Shown piece after piece: positions 1 to 5,799 of a stretch of DNA of 18,033 nt. The stretch is taken from assembly GCA_947629125.1 (NCBI GenBank), contig CANRCO010000012.1:1-18033 (forward strand), read 5' to 3'. This DNA comes from an uncultured Bacilli bacterium (GTDB lineage Bacteria; Bacillota_I; Bacilli_A; RF39; UBA660). A program made the position numbers and the translations under genes. How positions within the stretch are numbered: the first letter of the stretch is position 1; each line of letters opens with the position of its first letter. A model generated the notes under the pieces. That model did no database searches. It had not been told where the DNA came from and saw nothing but the letters and a program-made list of their open reading frames with translations.

Positions 1-1271
1 GAGCAACATTACTATATAACAATCAAAAAATAATCGAACCAAATAATCTAAATAACCTATTAGATAGAGAAACAACAAATAAAGATTATAATACAGGAAA
101 ACATTTAACAACAGTAAGAATTAATGCTAATAGTAATAAAACATTAAACTTAAAAATCTGGTTAGATGAAAATACTAGTTATGATGACTTAAAAGAAAAT
201 AATATCTTTGAAAGTAAATTAGAAATAGATAGTATTAAAAGAGAGAATATACTAGCCAGTGATTATGTTAGAATCATAAGTGAAGATAACAACCAACTAG
301 CCTATGATGAAACAAAAGATAACAACTTAAGATATATTGGAGCAACACCTAACAACTATGTAGATTTCAATGGAGAGAAATGGCGAATCATTGGAGTAAT
401 GAACAACATTGAAGATGGAACAGGTAAAAAAGAAGCAAGAATAAAATTAATAAGAGCAGAATCATTAGGAAACTATAGCTGGGATTATAAGCAAGATGGA
501 ATAGGTTCATCAATATGGCATTATGGAAGTAACGATTGGAGCGATAGTCAACTAATGATGATGTTAAACCCAGTTGATACAGTAGAAGATGGATGGAAAA
601 TAACAGGTAAAAATTATACAATAAATGATGAAGGTTATGTGTTAGATAGTAAACAGCAAAAAATTTATAAAGGAGTAGGAAGTTACTATAATCATACATT
701 GGGATTTAAACCAGCTTTAACAACACCCGAAAATTTTCCATTAGACGAAGTTGATTTTAGTAGTAATGGTTTAAAAGATGAAAGTAAGAATTTAATTGCT
801 AAAACAACATATTATTTGGGTGGAATGCCAGATGGTGAACGTTTAAATGCCACTGTTGAAGATTATTATTTAAGTGAAAGAAGTAATATAACATATAATA
901 AAATGCCATTCAAATGGACAGGTTATATAGGTTTAATGTATGCTAGTGATTATGGTTATGCTACAAGTGGTGGAAATAAAAGTAATCGTGAAATATGCTT
1001 AAAAGGAAAAATAATTAATTGGAATAACGATACTAATTTAAAAGATTGTATAACTAATAATTGGTTATCAAATAGTAGTGAAATAAAATTAACGATTTCA
1101 GTTTATTCAACATATGCTGTTGGTGTGACATCAGTAAGAAATACTGGTGAGTTGGAAAAACTCCAAGCGAACCAAATTGGTAATGCATATCCAGTCCTTT
1201 ATCTGAAATCTGTTATTTTAATAATTAATGGCAATGGTTCAAAAGAAAATCCTTTTAAACTTTCTTTATAA
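1..1271 (+). CDS. C-terminal part of a large surface protein sharing a module with the prepilin-like protein at 14995 (5' end outside window)
   Basis: The reading frame is open from the first complete codon at position 3, giving 422 visible residues; the internal ATG at 399 is not the start because upstream codons continue the protein in the same frame. Around nt 330-400 it reads LRYIGATPNNYVDFNGEKWRIIGV, here noted only as a Y-I-G, N-N-Y-V, W-R-I-I-G-V series. It is followed by an aromatic-rich region with NDWSDSQLMMMLN, and it ends with YPVLYLKS then G-N-G-S and N-P-F-K-L. The protein at 14995-16908 ends with the equivalent series (RPVFYLKS, GGDGT, NPYTL), so the two share a C-terminal module; both resemble DUF6273-like surface proteins of gut Firmicutes, from memory. 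No membrane segment is visible in this part. Codon choice changes near nt 730-840. By analogy the missing N terminus may carry a prepilin-type signal, which cannot be seen here. Confidence 0.75.
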   Translation, partial: ATLLYNNQKIIEPNNLNNLLDRETTNKDYNTGKHLTTVRINANSNKTLNLKIWLDENTSYDDLKENNIFESKLEIDSIKRENILASDYVRIISEDNNQLAYDETKDNNLRYIGATPNNYVDFNGEKWRIIGVMNNIEDGTGKKEARIKLIRAESLGNYSWDYKQDGIGSSIWHYGSNDWSDSQLMMMLNPVDTVEDGWKITGKNYTINDEGYVLDSKQQKIYKGVGSYYNHTLGFKPALTTPENFPLDEVDFSSNGLKDESKNLIAKTTYYLGGMPDGERLNATVEDYYLSERSNITYNKMPFKWTGYIGLMYASDYGYATSGGNKSNREICLKGKIINWNNDTNLKDCITNNWLSNSSEIKLTISVYSTYAVGVTSVRNTGELEKLQANQIGNAYPVLYLKSVILIINGNGSKENPFKLSL

Positions 1272-1301
1272 AATTACTCTTTTAGCTTATAATAATTTTT
1301 C

Positions 1302-1330
1302 TTGCAATTGATTTATTTCTATTTTATAAT
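1302..1330 (+). promoter_or_regulatory. Sigma-A type promoter for the small membrane protein at 1353
   Basis: TTGCAA (1302-1307) and TATAAT (1325-1330) are separated by exactly 17 bases, and the start codon at 1353 follows 22 bases downstream with a GAGGTG ribosome site at 1341. The TTG of the -35 box is in frame with the gene and could be mistaken for a start. Confidence 0.65.
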
Positions 1331-1352
1331 CTTAATATACGAGGTGAAGATA

Positions 1353-1625
1353 ATGAATGTATTAAAAAAAGTTATAGGAGTACTTGTAGTTGTTTTGGTT
1401 TTGGGTTGGTTAGTAATTTTATTTGTTGATTTCTTCCGTGTTAAATATGAAAAAATGCCAATCTTTTGCTTAAGTGAAGAAACAAAAAAATATGATGATG
1501 GTGAAGTTTATCGTTGTACTGGACCTGGTTATAAAGTATACAAATATGATCGTGAATCTATAAGTGCTATAGAATTTGGACCATTCTTTATTAAAGAAAG
1601 AACATCAGCTAAAAATACTAAATAA
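1353..1625 (+). CDS. Small single-span membrane protein of a conserved Firmicutes type (90 aa)
   Basis: The function is not known. The ATG at 1353 is chosen because GAGGTG lies at 1341-1346; an in-frame TTG at 1302 is part of the -35 box. Residues about 3-27 are one hydrophobic helix (VIGVLVVVLVLGWLVILFV) after a short Lys-containing start. It is followed by a polar tail with K-M-P-I-F-C-L, a D-D-G-E-V-Y segment and GPGYKVYKYD. This pattern (one helix, then a P-I-F motif, then a Gly-rich strand ending GYKV) recalls a family of roughly 90-residue hypothetical proteins common in Clostridia and Bacilli; that is recognition from memory. Two Cys residues lie in the tail. The gene has its own promoter and is followed by a hairpin terminator, so it is probably monocistronic. 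Confidence 0.7.
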   Translation: MNVLKKVIGVLVVVLVLGWLVILFVDFFRVKYEKMPIFCLSEETKKYDDGEVYRCTGPGYKVYKYDRESISAIEFGPFFIKERTSAKNTK

Positions 1626-1662
1626 TTTAGTAAATTTAATTGTAATCTGCTGATTTAATATT

Positions 1663-1695
1663 AAAATAGATTGACTTAGTTTATCTATTTTTTTT
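1663..1695 (+). terminator. Rho-independent terminator after the 90-aa gene
   Basis: AAAATAGAT (1663-1671) pairs with ATCTATTTT (1683-1691) around an 11-base loop, and T residues continue to 1695. It lies just upstream of the ribosome site of the next gene. Confidence 0.6.
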
Positions 1696-1709
1696 AAGGG
1701 TTGATTTAA

Positions 1710-2117
1710 ATGATTAATAACATTAGATATATTAAAGAAGTTTATGACCGTAATATTAATAATTTATTAAATATATGTAGTAAATATATTATAAATGATG
1801 AACAAATTGATACATTTATAAGTAAATTGTTTTTAAATATTATTAAAAAAGATTTAATTTTTTCTAGTATTCTTGAAGAAGAGAGTTATTGTAAAATGTT
1901 TATTCTAAATTTATTAAAAAATTATGAACTAGTAAATAAAAGAAATGATAAAAGTTATTTAAAAGAAACAATTTGGGCACAAATAAAAAATAATGTTTTT
2001 CCAAAAGCTGTTAAAATTCGTCAGATATTTCAAATAGTAAAGCCTATTACTATAGTTTTATTAATTAGTGTATTTTGTTTGTTAATAAGCTATTTAATTG
2101 GACAATTCTTGATATAA
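1710..2117 (+). CDS. Membrane-anchored protein with a faint sigma-region-2-like helical domain (135 aa)
   Basis: I do not recognise the family with certainty. The ATG at 1710 is preceded by TAAGGG at 1695-1700. Residues 1-90 are helical and charged. The order Y-D-R near residue 12, an acidic IINDEQID stretch, a FISKLFLNIIK helix and a FILNLLKNYELVNKR helix resembles the layout of region 2 of ECF sigma factors (Y-D, D-A-E-D, Q-E-V-F, W-L-x-x-I-A-x-N, R-R), but the key promoter-contacting residues are not convincing and no region 4 follows. Residues about 111-134 form one membrane helix near the C terminus, so the domain would face the cytoplasm. It might be a degenerate sigma relative repurposed at the membrane, or an unrelated helical protein. 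Codon use matches its neighbours. Confidence 0.55.
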   Translation: MINNIRYIKEVYDRNINNLLNICSKYIINDEQIDTFISKLFLNIIKKDLIFSSILEEESYCKMFILNLLKNYELVNKRNDKSYLKETIWAQIKNNVFPKAVKIRQIFQIVKPITIVLLISVFCLLISYLIGQFLI

Positions 2118-2123
2118 AATCAA

Positions 2124-2152
2124 TTGACAAAAAACTTTACTTTTATTATCAT
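2124..2152 (+). promoter_or_regulatory. Sigma-A promoter for the DUF308-like gene
   Basis: A perfect TTGACA (2124-2129) is followed after 17 bases by TATCAT (2147-2152). The GAGGT ribosome site is at 2160 and the ATG at 2172. The TTG of the -35 box is in frame with the gene and is not the start. Confidence 0.65.
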
Positions 2153-2171
2153 AAATTTAGAGGTATTGATT

Positions 2172-2699
2172 ATGAAACAAAAACAAAAAATTGAATTGAT
2201 TATTGGAACTATTTTAGTTTTTCTTAGTATGATTATTTTATTTTTTCCAGTTTATCATTTTTCAAATGTAAAATTTATTTTTAGTGGTGTATTAATTGTT
2301 TATGCAATATGCAACTTTGTAAAATATTTGTTAATAAAAAAAGATAAGGATATTGAAAGTTTATTAACAACTATTGGCGTTGTTGGTTTTACTGCTGCAA
2401 TTTTAATTTTTGATTTAACTACTAAACCTATTCGCTTAGCTTTTACTTTATTTGCTTTTGTAATTTTAATGTCTATTATTAAATTAAATAAAGCTGATTA
2501 CTATCATGACCGACGAAATAAAATGTGGTTACTAGAAATCATTACTTTAGTTTTATTTGTTATTAGTGGTTTTTTAGCAAGTATTAACCTATATTATAGT
2601 AGTGATGTTCAAGTAATAGTTTTAGGTTTCTTCTTCCTTATTTATGGGATTTTAGAAATTTTTGACCCGATTATTATTGGTTATATAAGAAGGAAGTAG
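2172..2699 (+). CDS. Six-span membrane protein, HdeD/DUF308-like (175 aa)
   Basis: The ATG at 2172 follows GAGGT at 2160-2164; an upstream in-frame TTG at 2124 is the -35 element. The protein is almost entirely six hydrophobic helices, at about residues 7-26, 34-56, 65-83, 91-109, 119-139 and 147-167, with short loops and a basic C terminus (YIRRK). The repeated pattern of a helix starting I-x-G-T or F-x-G-x-L and ending in Y or F plus charged residues resembles the short repeats of HdeD/DUF308 proteins. Those are poorly understood and in E. coli are linked to acid resistance. No catalytic residues are seen. The stop at 2699 is 2 bases before the next gene, so the methyltransferase is probably co-transcribed and translationally coupled. 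Confidence 0.6.
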   Translation: MKQKQKIELIIGTILVFLSMIILFFPVYHFSNVKFIFSGVLIVYAICNFVKYLLIKKDKDIESLLTTIGVVGFTAAILIFDLTTKPIRLAFTLFAFVILMSIIKLNKADYYHDRRNKMWLLEIITLVLFVISGFLASINLYYSSDVQVIVLGFFFLIYGILEIFDPIIIGYIRRK

Positions 2700-2701
2700 T
2701 T

Positions 2702-3586
2702 ATGCGTTTAATAGAAAATTTTAATGATTATCAGTTATTAGATATGGCTGATGGCCAAAAATTAGAAAAATGGAATGGAATTAAGTTATTAAGACCAGAC
2801 CCTCAAGTTATATGGCCACAAAAAAGTTTTCCTCAACTTTGGAAAGATATAGATGCTATTTATCATAGAAGTAGTTCAGGAGGGGGTCATTGGGAAATTT
2901 TAAATCAAAATATTCCTGAACATTGGTTAGTTAAATATCAAAATTTAGCTTTTAATATAAAATTAATGAATTTTAAACATACTGGCTTATTCCCTGAACA
3001 AGCAACTAATTGGTCTTTTCTCATTGATTTAATAAAATCTAGTCATAAACAAGTTAAAGTTTTAAATTTATTTGCTTATACTGGAGCAGCATCAGTTGCC
3101 TGTTTAAGTGCTGGAGCAAGTGTTGTTCATGTTGATGCTTCAAGAGGAATGGTTGATTGGGCCAAAGAAAATGTTGTTTCTTCTAACTTAAAAGATAAAC
3201 CAATTCGTTTTATTGTTGATGATGTTGTTAAATTTGTTAAACGAGAAATAAGACGTGGCAATAAATACGATATTATTATTATGGATCCACCAAGTTTTGG
3301 TCGAGGTAGTAAAAAAGAAGTATGGAATATTGAAAAAGATTTAGCTAATTTAGTAAGTTTATGTAGTGAGCTTTTAACTGATACAGCTTTAGCTTTTATA
3401 ATAAATTCTTATTCAACTAATCTTTCAATGAATGTATTAAATAATTTACTTAAATTATATATCGTTTCTAATCGTCAAGGAATTATAAATAGTGATGAAT
3501 TAGGTATAAAAATGGAAAATAGTGAATTAATATTACCATGTGGTATTTGTAGTATGTGGTTAAATCAACCAAAAAAGGTTGACTAA
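2702..3586 (+). CDS. Class I SAM-dependent methyltransferase, RlmI/RlmK-like (294 aa)
   Basis: This is probably a 23S rRNA methyltransferase. The Rossmann-fold SAM-binding motif I is LNLFAYTGAAS at residues 121-131, the acidic motif II end VHVDAS lies near 152-157, and motif IV is MDPPSFGRG at 194-202, typical of enzymes that methylate rRNA bases or other planar nitrogens and carbons. The segment TGLFPEQ (104-110) is the family's conserved pre-SAM motif. Unlike E. coli RlmI there is no obvious N-terminal PUA domain, so it is the short Firmicutes form with its own N-terminal 90 residues. The exact target base cannot be told from sequence. It starts 2 bases after the previous gene with AAGGAAG as ribosome site. 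The last codons contain the rpsP promoter. Confidence 0.85.
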   Translation: MRLIENFNDYQLLDMADGQKLEKWNGIKLLRPDPQVIWPQKSFPQLWKDIDAIYHRSSSGGGHWEILNQNIPEHWLVKYQNLAFNIKLMNFKHTGLFPEQATNWSFLIDLIKSSHKQVKVLNLFAYTGAASVACLSAGASVVHVDASRGMVDWAKENVVSSNLKDKPIRFIVDDVVKFVKREIRRGNKYDIIIMDPPSFGRGSKKEVWNIEKDLANLVSLCSELLTDTALAFIINSYSTNLSMNVLNNLLKLYIVSNRQGIINSDELGIKMENSELILPCGICSMWLNQPKKVD

Positions 3587-3607
3587 GTATTATGATTGTG
3601 TTAGACT
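3579..3607 (+). promoter_or_regulatory. Promoter for rpsP-khpA inside the end of the methyltransferase gene
   Basis: TTGACT (3579-3584), 17 bases, then TAGACT (3602-3607) preceded by TGT, which is an extended -10. The AAGGAGG ribosome site follows at 3620 and the ATG at 3633. The -35 box overlaps the last codons of the methyltransferase gene. Confidence 0.5.
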
Positions 3608-3632
3608 ACTAAAAGAAAGAAGGAGGTTAAAC

Positions 3633-3911
3633 ATGGCTGTTAAGTTAAGATTAAAAAGAATGGGAGCAAAACAAAAACCATTTTATCGTATTGTAGCTGC
3701 TGATTCACGTAGCAAAAGAGATGGTAAATTTATTGAAAATTTAGGTACTTATGATGTTACTAAAAATCCAGCTGCTGTAAAAGTTGAAAAAGAACGTGTT
3801 ATGTATTGGTTATCAAATGGAGCTATTCCTACTGATACAGTTAGAAGTATTTTATCTAAACAAGGTATCATGAAAGAATTTGCTGAGTCAAAAGTTAAAA
3901 AAGGTGCTTAG
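3633..3911 (+). CDS. rpsP: 30S ribosomal protein S16 (92 aa)
   Basis: S16 is a structural protein of the 30S subunit that assists 16S rRNA folding. The start MAVKLRLKRMGAKQKPFYR and the stretch RIVAADSRSKRDGKFIE are near-textbook S16. It also has LGTYDV and the helix VMYWLSNGAIPTDTV. The ATG at 3633 is set by a strong AGGAGG at 3621-3626; an in-frame TTG upstream at 3579 belongs to the promoter. The length of 92 residues is normal for Bacilli. khpA follows after 2 bases, which is the conserved rpsP-khpA order. The usual continuation rimM-trmD-rplS is missing, because a terminator closes the unit after khpA; ffh and ylxM are also not upstream. Confidence 0.97.
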   Translation: MAVKLRLKRMGAKQKPFYRIVAADSRSKRDGKFIENLGTYDVTKNPAAVKVEKERVMYWLSNGAIPTDTVRSILSKQGIMKEFAESKVKKGA

Positions 3912-3913
3912 TT

Positions 3914-4159
3914 ATGGATATTGTTGAGTATACAACTTTTTTAGTTAAAAGTATTGTTAAAAATCCTGAATTAGTAAAAGTTACTAGTTTTAGTAGTGAT
4001 GAAGAAGCTACTATTGTTGAAATAATTGTTGCTGATTCTGATAAGGGAACTGTTCTTGGTAAGAATGGTACTATTGTTTCATCAATTAGAACTTTAGTTC
4101 AAGCCTATGCCTATATTAATAAACTTGGCAAAATAAAAATAAATGTTGATTCATTTTAA
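3914..4159 (+). CDS. khpA: KH-domain RNA-binding protein KhpA (81 aa)
   Basis: KhpA (YlqC in Bacillus) is a single KH-domain protein that binds RNA, usually with KhpB/EloR, and influences cell elongation and division in streptococci. The KH hallmark is VLGKNGTIVSSIRTL, with the GxxG loop GKNG at residues 49-52. The N terminus MDIVEYTTFLVKSIVKNPE is typical, and the size (about 75-85 aa) fits the family. The ATG at 3914 lies 2 bases after the rpsP stop, with the ribosome site AAAAAGG inside the end of rpsP, so translation is probably coupled. A terminator starts at the stop codon. Confidence 0.93.
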   Translation: MDIVEYTTFLVKSIVKNPELVKVTSFSSDEEATIVEIIVADSDKGTVLGKNGTIVSSIRTLVQAYAYINKLGKIKINVDSF

Positions 4160-4182
4160 ATAGACTTTGTGTCTATTTTTTT
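4158..4182 (+). terminator. Terminator of the rpsP-khpA operon
   Basis: AAATAGAC (4158-4165), loop TTTGT, GTCTATTT (4171-4178), then T residues to 4182. The stem begins inside the khpA stop codon. Confidence 0.75.
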
Positions 4183-4208
4183 ATTTGACATAATTTGACA
4201 AAAAGCAT

Positions 4209-4237
4209 TTGACATTAAATATTAAAATTTGTATAAT
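4209..4237 (+). promoter_or_regulatory. Consensus sigma-A promoter of the WXG100/M23 operon
   Basis: TTGACA (4209-4214), exactly 17 bases, then TATAAT (4232-4237): a perfect match to the consensus in both boxes. Two further perfect TTGACA hexamers lie just upstream at 4185-4190 and 4195-4200, without a matching -10. The GAGGAGG ribosome site follows at 4251 and the ATG at 4265. High basal expression is expected. Confidence 0.85.
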
Positions 4238-4264
4238 CTAATTAAAGATAGAGGAGGAAAAAAT

Positions 4265-4552
4265 ATGAATATACACATTAAAAATCCAGAAGAAATTATT
4301 GAATGTTGTAGTGAATTAGATCGTTTAGTAGAAGAATCTAATAATTCATTATCAAATTTACAAAATCATATTAATGCTTTAGAAAGTGCATGGAGTAGTG
4401 AAACTAATGATAAAATTAGTTTTGTTGATAACATTAATAATACTTGCAACCATGCACTAACTCGCATGGAAAATATTAGAGACCTATCTAATATTTTAAG
4501 AAATTATGCTACAGAAATGCAAGAATCTGCTAGTACAGGAATGGATATGTAG
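4265..4552 (+). CDS. WXG100-like (ESAT-6-type) small helical protein (95 aa)
   Basis: This is probably a type VII secretion substrate or partner protein. The ATG at 4265 follows GAGGAGG. The protein is about 95 residues, with no signal peptide or membrane helix, and forms a helix-turn-helix hairpin: a first helix of residues about 8-40, a central turn with the conserved Trp in ESAWSSETNDK (W42), and a second helix from about 48 to 90. The turn has W-S-S instead of the usual W-x-G, so the assignment rests on size, Trp position and hairpin shape. The C-terminal end contains NYATEMQES, with Y, E and E at the spacing of a loose Y-x-x-x-D/E export signal. It is the first gene of a three-gene unit with tight spacing (9 bases to the next gene). 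No EssC/EccC ATPase is encoded in the window. Confidence 0.7.
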   Translation: MNIHIKNPEEIIECCSELDRLVEESNNSLSNLQNHINALESAWSSETNDKISFVDNINNTCNHALTRMENIRDLSNILRNYATEMQESASTGMDM

Positions 4553-4561
4553 GAGGTTAAT

Positions 4562-4906
4562 ATGGCATCAAATCAAATTGGTTTAAATAAAGAAGAAGTT
4601 TTAAGTTTAAAACAAAATATTAATACTAATAAAGTAGAAATAGTAGGAGATGCAAACGGTGAAGGACAATTTGCTATGATAGTTAATCAACTTCAAACTG
4701 TTTTACAAAATATTAGTGGTACTCATTCTATTCCTGAAAAGATTGAACAAATTATTGCAAACTTAGATCAATATGCTGAAAATCTTAGAAATAGTATAAA
4801 TGGGTTATTAGAATTTTTAGATAGACAAGTAGAAACTCAAACTACTGCTACTGAAACTGTATCTAAGCAATTAGAAGATTGGTCAAATAGTTTTAGAGGT
4901 CAATAA
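4562..4906 (+). CDS. Small helical ESX-like protein, paralogue of the M23 peptidase C-terminal domain (114 aa)
   Basis: The function is not known. It has no signal peptide, no Cys and a predominantly helical, Gln/Asn/Glu-rich sequence, in the size range of ESX/WXG100-superfamily and LXG-type partner proteins. It carries the motif VEIVGDANGEGQFA at residues 25-38, then a helix around 40-53, a helix with IEQIIANLDQYAENLRNSI and a last helix FLDRQVETQT...LEDW. The same order occurs in residues about 168-276 of the next gene product (EIVGDVEGEG, then LNEILDDLSTYAISFRENI, then FLEKQVSTQ...LAYW), which shows a domain duplication. The ribosome site is AGGAGGTT, overlapping the stop codon region of the previous gene. 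The stop overlaps the ATG of the next gene (TAATG), indicating translational coupling. Confidence 0.75.
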   Translation: MASNQIGLNKEEVLSLKQNINTNKVEIVGDANGEGQFAMIVNQLQTVLQNISGTHSIPEKIEQIIANLDQYAENLRNSINGLLEFLDRQVETQTTATETVSKQLEDWSNSFRGQ

Positions 4907-5742
4907 TGACTATTGAAGAATTTACTAGTTCGTTATATCTACCAGTTGCTGGTGATTCTGCAATAAATTCTAACTTTGGAAATCGAGGAATAATAGCTGG
5001 TGTAACAAACTCCACCTTTCATAAAGGTTTAGATTTAAAAGCTGCAATTGGTGATAATGTTTTAGCGGCTCAAGCTGGTAAAGTTATTAAGGCAGGTTGG
5101 GGTGCTAATGGAGCAGGTTATATGGTTACAATTGACCATGGCAATGGTTATGTAACAAAATATATGCATAATAGTAAAATAAACGTTAAAGTAGGAGATA
5201 CTGTTACTGCTGGACAAGTTATTGCTCAAGCTGGTAAGTCTGGTCAAGTTACTGCAGAACACATTCATTTTCAAATTGAAAAAGATGGCGTAGCAGTTGA
5301 CCCTACAAAATTTCGTTATGTTAATGCTAATTTTAATAATGGGCAAATTCAGCATTTATCTGATGATCAAATAGCATACCGTCAAAGTGCAGTTTTATTA
5401 AGTAATCGGCAAATTATCGGTGTTAATGAAGGTGATATTGATAGTTTAGCTAATTTAATAAAAAAAGACCGTGAAGAAATTGTTGGTGATGTAGAAGGCG
5501 AAGGCTCTTTAGCTCAAATTTATAAAAACATTAACATAATTCGCAGTAATATGGAAAATGGTATGGATCCGATATTAATAGACCAACTTAATGAAATATT
5601 AGATGATTTATCAACATATGCCATTAGTTTTCGTGAAAATATAAAATATTACATGGGCTTTTTGGAAAAACAAGTTTCTACTCAAGTTGGTATAACTGAA
5701 AAAACTGCTCAAGATTTAGCTTATTGGGCTGAAGAAGTTTAA
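4906..5742 (+). CDS. M23 (LytM-type) peptidase with a C-terminal ESX-like domain (278 aa)
   Basis: This is probably a secreted zinc endopeptidase that cuts peptidoglycan cross-bridges or stem peptides. The N-terminal catalytic domain spans about residues 10-140. All M23 ligands are present: H39 and D43 in FHKGLD, H88 in KYMH, and H119 and H121 in EHIHFQI. A linker of about 25 residues follows, then a helical domain (about 165-276) homologous to the preceding 114-aa protein, with the shared motif EIVGDVEGEG at 191-200. There is no signal peptide or membrane helix, so export by the Sec route is unlikely. The partner-like domain and the WXG100-like gene upstream suggest type VII export (inference). 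The order, catalytic domain first and secretion-type domain last, is the reverse of LXG toxins. The ATG overlaps the previous stop, and a terminator overlaps its own stop. Confidence 0.9.
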   Translation: MTIEEFTSSLYLPVAGDSAINSNFGNRGIIAGVTNSTFHKGLDLKAAIGDNVLAAQAGKVIKAGWGANGAGYMVTIDHGNGYVTKYMHNSKINVKVGDTVTAGQVIAQAGKSGQVTAEHIHFQIEKDGVAVDPTKFRYVNANFNNGQIQHLSDDQIAYRQSAVLLSNRQIIGVNEGDIDSLANLIKKDREEIVGDVEGEGSLAQIYKNINIIRSNMENGMDPILIDQLNEILDDLSTYAISFRENIKYYMGFLEKQVSTQVGITEKTAQDLAYWAEEV

Positions 5743-5756
5743 GCTTCTTTTTTTTT
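5732..5756 (+). terminator. Terminator of the WXG100/M23 operon
   Basis: AAGAAG (5732-5737), loop TTTAAG, CTTCTT (5744-5749), then a run of T residues to 5756. The stem begins in the last codons and the stop codon lies in the loop. Confidence 0.7.
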
Positions 5757-5770
5757 GTAAAATATGTTAA

Positions 5771-5776
5771 TATAAT
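5771..5776 (+). promoter_or_regulatory. Likely -10 box for the phosphoketolase gene
   Basis: TATAAT sits 24 bases before the ATG at 5800, after the operon terminator. The position for a -35 box is only a T run, so the promoter is weak by sequence or depends on an activator. Confidence 0.35.
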
Positions 5777-5799
5777 TTTAGAATAGAGAGGGTATTATT

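Noticed and set aside
388..699. Minus-strand open frame of 103 codons, Leu/Tyr rich
   Set aside because: It is antisense to the surface-protein gene, whose frame is open from the window start; there is no ribosome site and the composition is that of a complement of an Asn/Lys-rich gene.
1270..1300. Terminator after the first gene
   Set aside because: AAAATTA and TAATTTT could pair, but the stem is A/T only with a 16-base loop, which is too weak to call.
3579..3632. Longer versions of rpsP, the 90-aa gene (from 1302) and the DUF308-like gene (from 2124) using TTG starts
   Set aside because: In all three cases the TTG is the first part of a -35 box and a good ribosome site precedes the internal ATG; for rpsP the shorter form also matches the conserved S16 N terminus.
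5062..5355. Minus-strand open frame opposite the M23 domain
   Set aside because: It covers the conserved catalytic domain on the other strand and has no own signals. Similar shadows at 10353-10556, 11281-11490 and 13098-13373 were discarded for the same reason.
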